Source: Parelaphostrongylus tenuis
Lineage: Eukaryota; Nematoda; Chromadorea; Rhabditida; Metastrongylidae
Reading direction: 5' to 3'
NCBI GenBank assembly: GCA_019055375.1
Contig: JAHQIW010000807.1
Location: forward strand, 248,001-312,000
DNA: 64,000 nt
The position numbers were made by a program, and so were the translations under genes. The notes beneath the pieces are model-generated. The model saw nothing but the letters and a program-made list of their open reading frames with translations, did no database searches and was not told the origin of the DNA. Below are positions 47,101 through 62,100 of the stretch, one piece after another (position 1 is the stretch's first letter; each line of letters begins with the position of its first letter).

Positions 47101-50100
47101 CTAGATTGCTATACTCTTGCCTTGATTAGTAAAGTTCAAAACATCAGACGAATAATTCCACTTGAGTGATGCTGTTAGAATCACTGTTCCTAAATAAACC
47201 TAATATCTATTATGGAAAAAAACAGACAGTGGCTGAAAGGCTTAACATTTTAATTTCACTTACAGCTTCAGTATAATTGTGTTTATTCTCAATTCGCGCT
47301 CCCCAGATCAATGCCGTTGATGATTGATTGTTGATAGTAGCAATGAAATCAGAACATGATTAAGAGAAAGGCACAGGGAAATCCTGTGTGTGAAACACAA
47401 GTGTTCTCATTCTGTTACATTGTTAAAAAAGTTTTTTTTTTTCAAAAAATAGTGAGTTAGCGCAGTAACCAAGAATTTGAGCTGTCTAGTGATTACTAAG
47501 AATGCAATGGGAAGTCGTTGTCCAGAGAAAGGGGTCCTTTTTTCATTTGTTCTTCGCCAATAAAAGAGAATTTTTTTTTCTGCTAGGTTTGAAACACAAA
47601 GCACTTTTCCTACACCACCCTAATTGGTTGGAAGAAAAGTTTTGAGAAAATGCTTGTATAAAATTTATTTATGCATCTATTACATCCGAACAAAGACAGA
47701 ACTAATAGTCAAAGTACTTCCCTTCAACTTCATGCACTTCGTGCCGCTTCTTCGGCAAAAGATCGATTCCGCGCGCATAAAATTCTGATTTCTTTTTGTT
47801 GAAGAAAGGAATGACCGAGTTGTTGAAGAAGGATTTTCTTCAATCGCTTCAAGCCAGCTTGAAGATAAACTTCTTTTGGACGACCTGAACGCGGCTAATC
47901 TTCCAAACTTTCTTCACCTTCGTCGAACTTTTGAACCAGCTGTGCACCGTACTTTTGCCAACTGTGTCTTCGCTCCAAATCAGATTGATGCGCACACTTG
48001 CCACCGTTGCATCTGAACCCAACAACCATTCGTGCATCATCAACAGTCTAATTTGCTCGCTTGTTAACTCAATCTTGAAATAAGTAGGTAACTGATATAC
48101 CAATCAACGCGGGAGAATCAAATGAGCCCCAAAAAAAAATTGCCGGCAACCAAAAAAAGTTACGAGCATTTTCTCACAACTTTTTTCCAACCCATTGGAT
48201 CTACAATATCCCCTAATTTTGAACCTTGCACCATCTACTGCTTTTACCATACAAGTCCATGAAAATTCGAAACCGTGTTATCAAGAACGTCATAGATGTT
48301 TTTCTAGGACGTTTGCAGCGAAACTGATTAATCAATTGAAGACTATGACAAGATCAATATTTTTCAAGGAGATGCGCCTCCAATTCAGTGTCCGATCGAA
48401 GCTCCACTCAACTTCACTTATCACACTAGTGGAGGATCTTGTAGCAGCCGAATATCTTCGATAACACGGTAAAAACTACCACAAAAACTTCAGTGACTTG
48501 TGCGTAACATTTACGAAACAGCTTGTTTAGGTGTTCGCAATGGGCTCGACTTTCGTTTCACTACCAAGCGTGTCCCGAAAATCCTACCAATGAGGCTTCA
48601 GGTATATAAGATTCTTTCAGATGTAGATAAAGTTCATTTTAATCGTTACGCTGTCTTATTTCCTGTCTTATTTCGAAACCAACTTACTGGAATTCTGGTC
48701 TTTGGGTTTTCTCCGTAATTATATGATTCTGAAAAATTATTTCTCGCCACAAATTCAAGAAACGATCCTCCAAATTTTTACAATTAGTGAGTAAGCTCGA
48801 GTCTTTTTTAGTCCAGCATGTCACTCAACCTAAAAACAAACGATTTTTACTTTTTGAGTGATGGATATAATCAAATGCAGCGTTTTTATTCAAAGATATG
48901 GACCGGTGTACTTCCATTAAAAAATGACGATAAACGATCTTATATGAAGTCACCATTATTCAAAGCACAAGAAAATCACTTAAGACAATGGAATGAGCCC
49001 ATTTCCTGCATTCACGAGAGTCTGCAATGAAAGTTTACGTGGTCACCTCCGGTGAAATGGCGCCCTGTCCATATTTGTGCACGAAGTAATGACATTTCCG
49101 GTGCCAGATTTCACGATGAAGTGGCTGAGTTTCAGCTTCATCTTATCCGCTATATGATTCTACTAGATAGAAGCAATGACGTTTTTATGATTATAAAGCA
49201 GATCAAGCGCATTTGTTGTGTAATATTTGGAAACATAGCCTCTTCAAACATTAACGGATTCTCAATCACGGAGTTTGCCCACGAATGATAGTTTTTTTTA
49301 TATGCACAGCTCCTGGGGAAATGAGAGATATTTAGAAGGCTAAAAAACCAGCATGATGACTAGTGCTTCAGTTCAAAACGTAAACTATTTCCAGTCATCA
49401 ATTAGTACTGAGTGATTCAATTCGTCTATTCATTCGAAAAAAGAAAATTCAATCCATGATGTTGATTAATCAGTGCAACAACTACTGGGAATATCTCTTC
49501 CCCTAAAATACGAATGAGAATGAAGGAAAGTTCTTTGAATAATTACCAAGTACGAGTTGCCGGAATTATCAATAGGTCCGTTCAGTTTACGCGGCTACAC
49601 GATCTGAATTTACTTTGACTGTTAGGCCTTTATGGCGATTACTGTGGCTTGAACTCAAGTCATCCATCATTCATATTTGTAAGTATTGTAAGTGCCGTGA
49701 ATGGCTACCAAGAATGCTGTCCGAGTTCAGCACATAGCCAGGTAGAGACCAACTGGAACCCACAAAGCGGTGGTCTATAGTGAACACAACTGGAATTGAA
49801 GAAATATTAGCTTTCGTCTCGACAGATCTGTTTCTAACCTCTATACTACACTATCTACTCACGTCTTATTCTGAGTACAAAAAGCGATTTTGGCGAAAAG
49901 AAGCGAAAAGAAATCCTTTTAGAAATGCACCTCCGTGATCTCAAAAAAATTGCAGGGAAGTGAACAGGACAGATTTCATATGCCGTTTGCCCATGTTACT
50001 TATATAGCAGAGAAGATATTTTGAAAGTAAATACCTCTTTTTGGATAGATTAGAACGGATAATGAACCGAGGTGAACTACAGTGTTCTCAGTTGAATTTA

Positions 50101-53100
50101 CACTTCTCGAACATTTTGAAGCCTTCACAAAAACGCAAGGTGACAACGTAACTGAGAGCCTTTGAGACTTCTGAGCTTCTGAAAGTGGATACTACACTTA
50201 AAATCTCTTCAAAGAAAAACTCGAAAATCGTCACAAAAAGTAGTTTTTCAGCGTAATAAGCTCCATTCAATGAACACAAACACTGCGAATATACATACCT
50301 GCTTCTCGTTTTGATTCTGCTACGTCGTCAATGGAATGTCTGAAACGTTGAAACTGCTGCTTTTATTTGAAATGTCATTTTCGCCACACCAAGTGCAAGT
50401 GAAGGAAAAGGAAGCCAAAAACAGTTACATAATCTTTCACGCTATTGCTTCAGGACAGGGTAATTCGAGTTTTATCCTGTCCAGACCTAGTGGTACGCGT
50501 CTTGAACGGCAGTGAAGGAATTAGAACTCCTCACAGAGCACGGCGAATTTTGATATGTTGCCCAGGGTCCTGTCAGATGAGCCGTCAGTTAATCTAGAAA
50601 TGATGGGGAGATATGGACTTTGTCGATAAAGGCGCAGACATTGAGGCAAAATCTCTCGCAAATCATAAAGCCTTGAAGATTTATAGGGAGACTTACTTAA
50701 GGTCTTGTAAATGGGAGATAGGAATGCTAAGGTTTTGCGTGCTCCTAATGTGAATTAAGCCACGACTGATACCGCATTCACTTCACAGATTTTCTAGAAA
50801 AAGAGCATTCGACTTACGGAATGGATATAACATAACTTCAGCCAACGGGGTCTGGATTTTGGCGTTGAGTAACAAGCCTGTTAGCAGTTTGTCGACAATT
50901 GAAATGATATAGAATACGATTCAATTGAGGTGATGATCTCACTGAGAACATTGTGAACTCAAACGGCATCTGTTATTGCACGGTGTCTTAGCATGCTCTT
51001 TTTTCAGCCGAGTTTTGACTACATCAGCTAAGCAGTGGGTGGCCTTACGAAAAGGTTTAACTTCCGGCTCAAACTTGCAATTCACTTAATTCTCTAAGAT
51101 GTTTGGAACTTGTTTCCCACTTTCTTTGTTAATGGAAATATTGTTATTTCTACATTCTTATCGTGTTTGCACCTTGAACTTTCCTTTTCAAAGCCTATAC
51201 GATCTTTTGAATGTCTTCGAATATGTACGACGTTTAACAGAGGATGGAGGAGTGGCTCTTAGAATATGATTGGTCATCTCGTTTGAGTGGCATTGGCGGG
51301 CATCAGTTAGATCGGAAGAGCCGTTCGCACTGAATTAGCTCAGCACCACTCAATTTGCTCCATTCGGGGACTACACTTGAGACGCTTGTAATAACATCTC
51401 CGAAGTGAGATCCAAGAGGAACCATCAGATTGGGGTTTATTTTAATAGAGTTTGATGATTTAGAGAAGTCTCTCAATCCTCGCAATTTACCCCGTCTTTT
51501 GGGCTTCTCAAATTTGAAATAAATCTACCACCATCTGGTAATTATTCCAATAAAAAAAATCTCACAAACGCAGTTACGGAACTGAGCTTCTCCTTCTCAC
51601 CATAAGTTCACTTCACCTCATTTTATTATTTCATCTTCTCGAAAGACAATGATATAAAAATGGCGATCCGAAACTTACAAATACTGATGCGTACCCTCCA
51701 TTTTCAAGTGATATAAGTCAACTCATCAAAACCGACTTGATTTTTTTCGCTGCCTACAGTTCATTGAGAAAATTTGAAATGCTCTACTGCCTTAGAATGC
51801 TCTGTTCGATGCGAAAATGACATAGGACGTTTTGAGTATTGCTTCATTAATCTGGTCAGGCTTTCTATGCCGTTTTATAGCCATTTAGGAGCTATGGAAA
51901 CAAACGCGGTAACGGATTTACATTGAGTGTGACATTACTTTCAGCCATTCATCAATTTCTTCCTCAGTGTCATTGATAGACGAAACATAGCAGTCCAACG
52001 TTAGATGAAAATTCCCTACAGACCTGAATTTTTAAACATTTCTTCAAGGTATTCTGTTCAAAATGGATTCAACCACTCTCGTAAGAACTTCTCCACTCCA
52101 GCGTTGTTCTGCTTCCATTTCTACCATTTTCAAAATGTGCTTAATACTGAGCATAATCGACTCAGAAATAGCAACAAGAACATCATGTGAAGAGTTTGAA
52201 CATCCAGAAGTATGTTTGAGACAAAAGACTTTTGATTTTTTTGAACACCATGTTTTCAACACGGAGCTCATGTCACGCAGTGGTTAGAGGTGCTCTACGT
52301 CGCACACTAATGTTCAAAAATGGTTCGATCTCGCGCTCATGCCTCACCAAACCATCCATCCCTCCGGGGTCGGTAAATTGGTACCAGACTGGTCTCAGAC
52401 TTGTCTGTAAGGATAAGCAGCGCTGACTCGGTTCAGTGGGAGGCCACCGCGAGTCATTGTAAAGGCCAGATATGCAATCAGTCACCTCAAACGAAGAAAA
52501 AAAAAATTGAAGACGAATACATGGTGCCATCCGGGGATTGGCCAACGCCGAGAGCTTTATCCTTTTATCTTATTTATGTTTTCAGTGTAATTTGTTTTTT
52601 ACTCTGAGTCTTTCAATATTTTCCCGTCTAATCAATCTCAAAGTCTTTTACATAAGTGCTTATCGCTTTTAGGACCATAAAACTGGGATTATAAGAGTAG
52701 AAACCTGCCGCTTTTAGGACCTTGAAACTGGGATTATAAGAGTAAAGTTTGTTAAGAGTTCATCACAGGAAAGCTATTATGTATAGAGAAAGCTGTATCA
52801 AATTTTGCTTCCAGTGTCTGAAATTGAATGCATTGCTTCATGGCACTCGCTCGGTCACATCTTCTTCGCTGCCCGAGTTGGAAACCGACGAGGGGAATCG
52901 TATCGATGTTTTGTGAGTTTTCACAGCCAAGCTTGACAATATTGCATCGTCTCGTTAAGCCATGGTGCTATTTTTCTGAAGCAGCATTTGAATTAGTACA
53001 TTTCTTACCGTATAAATATGCGCAGATTCATCTACGAACTGTTCTTCAGAATTATTTTTAGGGTGGAAAATTTAAGCTTTTAATGAGGTCTTTGATGGAC

Positions 53101-56100
53101 ACTCATACAGTGCAATACACGTGTCTCCGCCTTGCAGCCTCGTCAGTTGCACACTGCTCCTCGTCTGTGCCGAACCCTCTTGAGGGAGCCACCTTACATA
53201 GTAGTATCGTTTACAAAGACAATTCACCTCGTGTCAAATGAAAATTCACTTCACCCACGGTCAGCATATCACTGTGTGTCCAGTGACATCATCACCGGAC
53301 ATTGCAGTGAGAAACACTCGATTCCTCAAGGGTGATATTAATATTATATTACTGACAATCATTATTTGAGCCACGCATGTCAGTGGTCTGTCAATGAGGG
53401 CTGACTTATAGAGCCCGATACACGTGTTTTGATCTTGCGATCTCGTCAGTCGGGCAGTTGCCCTATCTCGTCTTTTGCTAATCTTGCTAATCAAATAATG
53501 ATTATCAGGCATATTGAAATTTGAGCTGTGGTCTTAAGAAAACACTCGAAATGAAAGATATGTTATATCAAACATACTAGCCACGAGCATTCGAGTGTAC
53601 AACACTCTGTGTTTGGTGAGTTCTTCACTGGACATAGATTGTAGAACGTACGTCGTCGCTAACTTATTGTGGGTACTGGGGCACCCACAGAGATTAGCAA
53701 AAGACGAGAAAGGGCAACTGCTCGACTGACGAGATCGCAAGATCGAAACACGTGTATCGGGCTCTATAAGTCAGCCCTCATTGACAGACCACTGACATGC
53801 GTGGCTCAAATAATGATTATCAGGCATATTGAAATTTGAGCTGTGGTCTTAAGAAAACACTCGAAATGAAAGATATGTTATATTAAATTACTCTTATATC
53901 CGACTTTTTGCAGTGATATGATGTCCCTGGAAGAAGCTAATTTACTTGAGAAGTGGTGTAACGTGCTCGTCGACGATACTGCTATGTAAGGGGGCTCTCC
54001 TGCAAGAGCGTTCGGCACGGACGAGAGGCACTGTAGAACTGATGATGCTGCAAGGCTGAGACACGTTTATTGCACTGTATAAGTTCCCATAAAAGACCTC
54101 ATGGAAGACTTGAAATATGCTGTCAGGACGTATAGATTTTGAGCGAGATCTCAAAGAACAGTCGAACTTATAGCTATTTTTAAGCTCTTTTTGACTTTAC
54201 CCATTTTGTGAACCGAGCAATAAAAAGACGTTCTAGAAAGTTTACTTAGCTCCGTTGCTACTAATTACTGGTTGTTAGATGAATACTGAATTTCAACGCT
54301 CTTTTTGATTTCCGCCTCGAAGAACGATTTGAAATATGTCCGTCCAGTCATGCGAAAATGATTGCAATCGGGAATGTGTCAACAGTTCACCGAACACGAT
54401 TTTATCGGAGCATCATGAAGGAGTTGGAAGATAAGCAAAGAACGGATAGCTTCATGCGAGGTGCTACAGTCATCTAAATATACTGAGTGGTACGCAAAAA
54501 CTCGATTCTCGTCAGGAATTAAACCCACTTTTCACTCATGCTGGGCGCGCGTGCTACGACAGTGTGATCCGTTATGTTATTAGCTGCTAGATGTCCGAGT
54601 TTTGAGGAAAAGCTTGAATTGGAAATTTTAGCCACAAAATTTTGTTATGTAGCCTGAATCTGAAGAGAAAGGCGGACGAAAATGATGTCATAATCCAACT
54701 TGCTCAACTTCTGGTCCCTCGTCAATAAACCATTGTAGTACAAATTTTTTGTGTTCAAATCAGTGCTGGTCGGTGATGTTAGTATTGTTGTTCTTCTCTA
54801 GTTTTCCCTCAATAATTCGCTCTTTTATTTTGTTCGGAGATTACATTCTGCATAGATACTTACTCTGCTCACTGCCGTACATCCTGTGAGAGATAGCACC
54901 TCATCTGATTGAACTGCATCTATTATTTGTCTAGTAGTTTACTTATAAACTTTTGATTGTCTTTTTGTTCTTATTTGATTTCTTCTTATAGTGTAGAGGC
55001 TTACTTTTTATATAAAAGAGCCATATCTTAGTGTAAAATTTGCAAGATTCATCAATTTCACACTAATGATTTTTCCTATAAATCTGGACTATAGCAGACA
55101 TGCGTTTGATGTCGAAGTTCAAGCTTGACTTTTGTAGTGGGTTTTCAAGTGAGTGACCCTCAAATACAGTCTTAGATGGTTTCATGTAGTAAACATACTC
55201 TCATCTGAATGCAGATAGCTATCAGCGCTCTGGTAATTACGACATCAGGGCGAAATGAAGTGGATAAACCATCTCAATAACTAGTTCTTTCTGCAGATCG
55301 TGGACCAAATAGGAACGACAGGTCGTATAGGGATATCAGCGGATGCGAGCTGTCAAGAACTTACACACATGGGAGCAGCAACGACCACACTCCACTATAA
55401 GCAAGGTACGATAGCTTCTAGAGATTCATTTGAAGTCAAAATCACATATTCTCTAATGAAGTCTATGAAGTTCACTTGGTAATGTGAAATTTTTGATGTT
55501 ATGCCAGATGAACAATCCTTTTTCGTGACTACATCCTGGAAAGTAGGTTTCTGATCCACAGTTAGAATCCACAGCGCTGCAGCTATTCTTTTAAGACATT
55601 GAATTTTTTGAATATCCTCTCAAAGTATAAGGAATTCAAAGGCTCCTGCCACTGATCAGTCCTATGCTCTGTGCATTCAACCTTATTATCGTGGAGGGGC
55701 TAAATGCATACCAAGCTTCATGAATTGCGATGATCATCCCGTGCATCATGTTAGTGCTCTTATCCTCCTAGGCAAGTCTGCTAGCATAACTTCAAACGAA
55801 TCTATGTTTGCTCTGGTCGCGGGCGTGAGACTGAACCAAGCAGCACACGTTTATTTCAGCACTTTTAGCCAGTGCGCAACACATATTCATACAGGTTCAC
55901 TAATGTTGTTAGCTATCTAGAAGCTCCTGCTGAAAGAAGTACTATGGAAATACTCTAAAGGGTCATGACTGCCGTAATAAAAGTGTTTTCAATACAACTG
56001 AAAATTTTGGTTTTTTCAGATCACAAAATTCATCCGCAGTGCGACTTCCCTGACTATATGCAAGCAGTTCTTGGGCCAGTGCGGCAGTCATGGGAATCGA

Positions 56101-59100
56101 TTGTAAACGGAAGGAGAAATGTTTTTCAGAATGGTTAGAGTTTTCCTTCATACATTATGCGCTATCAGTCAGTGTATTCGGAGATCCGATAGAATTTAGG
56201 CAAGAATTTCATATGGAGATTATTTTCCTGCTAACTCAATGCATTCTATTTTTATTTTTATCTTTGAAAACTAGCAAGATCCTTCATTAAGTCCTGAGGG
56301 ACGACGTGTACCAGCTCGGGTACACGATTGTTTGAAGGCCTTTTCCGCTGCAGAAAAGTCTTCTCTTAGGCATTTGGTAATCATTCAAATGTTCAAATCT
56401 CTACGACTCCAAAAAACTGTTCAACTTCAGAAACCTTTTTTCATTACGTTGTAACAGCAAAGATAAAATTATTTTTCACATTCCATCTACTTCATTTGCC
56501 CGAATGGGCCGCTACATGGCTTTCCACTAAAGTTTTAATATTCATCATATAGCCCAAATCTCGAGAATTTCCATGATGAAACTGATTTTTCAAAAGGTTT
56601 CCATATAACGCAGTAAAATCGAAAAGAAAATCATTTTTCACACCTAAAATGCTAACCCGCCGCTCGGACGTCGTAGGTGGTTTTTTGGTGATTATAGGTG
56701 AAGTTATCTCCATTCTACAACAATATCACCATTGACGTAAGAAGAGGGGTTCGACAAGGCGATACAATATCGCCAAAACTATTCACTGCCACCCTACAAA
56801 ACGTCATGCGAACATTAGAATGGGACGAAATGGGAGTGAAAATTGACGGTCGACAATTAAACCATCTTCGCTTTGCTGACGATATCGTTCTCATAACACC
56901 AAACATCAGCCAAGCGGAACGAATGTTGACTGATTTCGATAACGCCTGTGGAAAGATCGGTCTTCAACTGAATCTAACGAAAAGAATGTTCATGAGGAAC
57001 GGATGGGTTTCTAATGCCCCATTCACGCTCAACGGAACGACAAATTCCGAATGCTCCAGTTACATCTATCTAGGTCGTGAAATCAACATGATGAACGACC
57101 TAGCCCCAGAGTTGAGCAGGAGGAAACGAGCGGCTTGGGGAACGTTTAAGAGCATCGAAGATGTAGTGAAGAGGACAAAGAACATCCGACTCCGTGCCCA
57201 CCTTTTCGACTCGACAATTATCCCTGCCCTAACGTATGCAGCAGAAACCTGGTCGCTACGTAAGCAGGATGAAAGATCACTTGCCGTTATCGAACGCGCA
57301 GTCGAAAGGTCGATGCTAGGAGTATCTCGTATTTCGCAAATGAGACAAAGGATCCGAACTTCCGACCTACGTCAACGATCGAAAATCAGAGACGCCGTTC
57401 TACACGCCAGGATATCGAAAATAAGGTGGGCCGGACACGTGATGCACTTCAACGACAACCGATGGACGAGAGCCGTTACCGACTGGATTCCTCGGGACGT
57501 CAAGCGCTCTAAAGGAAGACCACTGACCCGTTGGTCCGATTTCTTCACGAAAGCGATGGAAGAAAGATATGATGCTCAGCGAATTCCTAGAGCAAGGAGG
57601 ACCCACTGGGCTACTCTTGCACGCTATAGGGAAAAATGGAAGAGTTGCTGGTACCCGCTCGAGTCACTCGACGATCAACGGGACGACAGGTGATACAGGT
57701 GATAGGTGAAGTTCATAACTCCGAGGTGTCTTGTCGTTGAACGAAAAGTAAAATATCACGAATGAACCTTCCACGGAGTTTCTTTGATCCAAAAAGTGGC
57801 CACTCCTCTTGATTTCCTTCATTTTTCAGTGGTAATACCACATCTTTGTACAAAAATAAACTTTCAACCTCTATTGTGTATTTGTATCGCCTATCTTGCA
57901 AGAGCGTAGCTTGAAAACACATCCTCTACAATTAACATCTTTAATAAAGTTTAATTTATGTGGAGGTATTTCTGATAAGTAACTCGAGTGAGTGAGTGTA
58001 GAAAGAGCGCGCGTTCATCATTGCGCATAATGCATTACTTCTCCTATCAGCATCCATATTCGAAAAAACGTATTTTTCGCTCCTTTTAGACATTTTAATA
58101 GTTATTCGATAACTTAGAACTCGAAAAATTGAAAGGTGTACTTCATTATTAAAAGGTCTCTGTACTACACTGTAACAGGGAAAAGAGTAGACACAGCGCC
58201 GAGTGCGAAACTCAATGATCTTTCAGCCGTAACAACACCTTAGAACGTCCTTTAAAAAAAAACAAGCTCTCATCGAGATTGCTGAGATTTGTGCTATCGA
58301 ATGGTTATTGAAAACCTGAATGGAAACATCGGTCCAGCGAGAGATGCTTGAGTGTGAAAGAAAAATTGTTACTTAATGTTAAGCGGTACAAATATTCTAG
58401 CCACTCTCATTCGCTGAACAGGCAATTTTCACAGAAGCATTTGTAGTGCGAAAGGGTAAATCTTTGCCTACAACTATAAGTCGTCAGTTTTTTAAAACAC
58501 CCTTTCATAACCCTGTGGCATCCAAAAAAAAGGTTTATTTCTCACTCACATTTCGCTTTCATTTTTACCACGAGTATAATTTGCTAGAAGCACAAAAAGC
58601 AGGTCAGCTTGTGCAGAATTTTCCATTGTGTCAAGATCACAGCGTTTTTATTTGAAGTTTCTGCCGATGCGGTGAAAAACCTCCTCAATAAAATAACAAT
58701 AGTTGCCTCAGTTTTAACGCATAATGGGGTAGATCACTGTCGACTTAAGCGATGGATCAGACGATTATCTTATTAACAAGTCGTTGCTGTGACTTGCCTT
58801 CACACTTTGTTCGGTTATGAACCTTTTCGGCGACTTTGCTCACCGGCCAACTCACGAGGCGGGGAAGCAGGGCAGGGACGGAACGACCGATTGCGTTTGA
58901 AATATTGATATTCAATTTGGGATTTTCCGCCACATCGTCAGCACCTTTAGATAAAAACGTAGAGTCTGATGCTACGGAAAACTGTCTGCACGCTGATATG
59001 CTTTTCGTGCATCCAGCGATTTATACGCATGGCAAAAATGAAGGAGAAAGGCGAATGAGAAATGAAATTTGATTCTGGATGCTACAGCGACATATAATGG

Positions 59101-62100
59101 TGATCTGAAAAACTGGCAAAGCACAGTTCTAGCTAGAGATTTGAACTTTCTAATGATTACTGATATTTCTAAGAAGTGATCCTGACCAGCGAATGAGATC
59201 GACCTAAAATTTGTCGCCGTTCAATACACATGTACTGGAAATTTTACTTCATCCTCACAGCATAATACAGAAACCATTTCAAATTAAACGTACCATTCAA
59301 ATTCTCGATATTCATGATGTCGAATAATTGCTGAAGCCTCGAAAAGGAATAAAGAATACTTTGTCTTTTATGGGTGTGGACAGGGAAAAGTACGGAGAAT
59401 ACTTCTCTGGAAACTCATATTTCTGACCAATAGTTTGCATAATGCCGATGTTCTAAGCCCTTTATTCAAACATGGCTGTCCCTCACCGCTTAGAATTCTT
59501 CCACTGTCCATAAATAATCAATCTTTTCTCGCTTATCTCAACTTTTAATAATTGGAAATAAACGAATGATTGATATAAACTTAGTTATAGTGAGAGTTGT
59601 CGATGAACTACTATCGAATACAGGATGCATTATCAGTTTGTTGCAAATTACTCATTGTTTTCAATTTTTTTTGACTGTGATGGCTCTTGAGTTTCGTAAG
59701 AAACTATAGCAGATCAAAATTGGAGTCGTTTTTACTGTGATATCCTCCATACATTTCAATACAGTTGATTAATTGTCAAATTCAGCATAATTCTGTAATA
59801 AAGTAACGTTTTTCTCTATTCAAGACGATTTATCTAAACCAGAATCATATAAGCGAAAGGAAAAAACCTTTTTCTATGAAAGTGATACAAGAATTCCAAA
59901 AATGTTTTTTCAAAACGGCGAGAAAACCTTAATCGAGTAGCGGAAATCCCGTATTTTACTCTGCGCGCATCGATTTTTATAACCGCCTCTCAGGGGTTTA
60001 TCAGCTCTATTAATACTCGTCTTTAATTTATTCGATTTTTTATCTTGCTAAACATTTCTCTGAAAATTGGACGTGCCCGGGAAAAAACCCGATATCATGT
60101 ACATATGACATTCTTGACTATAACGGGATTGGTGAAATTAACAAATACTATTCTCGCTTTTTTGAAAGCAGTAAAAGTTTTGAAGGGCCATTAAAACAGC
60201 GAAAACGGATAATGAGGATCACGAACATTAGTCATGCTAGCGTCAGCTTATGATTGTAGTTTCAAGGGATTTTATCACGTAAAAATATGACTCCGCTGTT
60301 TTTCGCTGTAATAATAGTAAAAATAAAGATATGAAAATTCCCTTTATTTGATTGAGAGTGCGCCAAAAGGCTATTTATTTATATGTATTTTATATACAAA
60401 GTATTCTATTTGATGGGTTTTATATGACTTTGGAGATGGCGGCTCTAGATACATAGCGTTCTCAGCGTACTTTCAAACAGAAAAAAAGAATTTTTATTCC
60501 TTTGTTTCCAATATCTCTGCAACAAAAAGAACGACGGAGTTATATTTCCACACGTAATATTTGTTTCTTATGGAAATATTTCGGAAGTTTTCAACAGCAA
60601 CTTTCCACAAATTTTTGCGAAGGTCACCATTCTCCACCTAATATTACTTTACGAAATACAGAGTTTAGAAGAATTCTACATAAATTAGGAAAAAAAGGGC
60701 AACTCAACGGTTAAAATTTCTCGGCGTTGCCTAATATGCAATTGTCATATGGTTTTCCGAAAGACACCAACTATGACTGGGCATCATTTACTCATTTTTT
60801 TTTTTGATCAGCAGAGAGACCAGGTTGCTAACAGAAGGATTCATTTAATACAATAGTATCAACGCTGGCGTTTTGGCAGTTTCGCTTTCTTTAAGAGCTG
60901 GGAATGCGAATTTGCGCATTGCACTTAGTCAGATATTTTCATAACATCAGGAAAGAAAAAATTGATATATTTTTTTTTGCAGCTGAATTGGCAAGAAATT
61001 TGGTTTCTCCAAATCATTTCATGAACGCGGAGAACAGCAAAAAGTGTTTTAGAGAATATGTACTGGCATTTTAGCGGTGTTCCTTTCGTCCGAAGACTTC
61101 ACACCGCTTTCTGAATTCTTTCTTCTCCGATGAAAGCATGAAAAAGAAGATCTGTTTACTTCTATCTGTATCCTAATGCATCAGTTCTTCCACTTACGTA
61201 AATCGAAAGCCTGGCTAATCAGTCGCCGTTTCGAAGAAAAAAAAAAGACATCAGGGCGCCGAAAAAGTTTTAATGTATTGCTTTCGATAGGCGATAGATT
61301 AGCTTGTGATATCCGATGATGCGTAAGTGGAAGGTGCATGACACCTTCAGAGAGACGTGCGGCGATCTGAATTCAATGAAGTGAAGTCGTTAGACGTTAC
61401 TGGCAAAACTCATGTCTTCTAAATCAATACAGGCAGATTTTCGTCAGTTCGTATATCGACCTCGTAAGATGAGAACTGTGGTCTATTCAAAGAGTAGTTC
61501 CAAACTAGAAACATAGAAATTTAAGGTAAACAACGAGCTATCATTACACAACGCGATAAATTCTTAAGCAAAAAAAATCCAGAGGAATGACCAAAAATAG
61601 AAGCTCCATCAATCTCCTAAGGGAAAATGAATATATGAAGGAACAGTAGATTTACAATCTACCGATTTGCTACGATACTCGCTTATAGTTGAAAAAGGCC
61701 CAATAATTAACAACAAAGTCGCAGGAGACAAATATTGAAACCAAGGAAGTAGCAGTCTCTCTAATCCGTCCACAATGAGCAAAATTTTCAAAAGAGCGAG
61801 TTTTGTAAAACACATTTCAGACACCTTATTGATCCGTCATCCCACTGTGTTTTTTTAACTGCGCGGATCTTAGTTTTCCTACCATTCAATTCGTTTTTTG
61901 ACTTCTTCTTGAACGTCGTAGAATATTGATTGAGCGAATCTCTTCGCAATCTCGAGGATAGCCTGGTTGTGACGTTCCATAAAGCGTTGTTGTTGACTGC
62001 CGGAGAGGATTGGGGGTGGGGTTCGGCTCCACGCGCGCCACAACGCGCATCACAACCACTCGGCCACGGCGCCCCGGTTATATGAAAGAGTGAATTTAGG

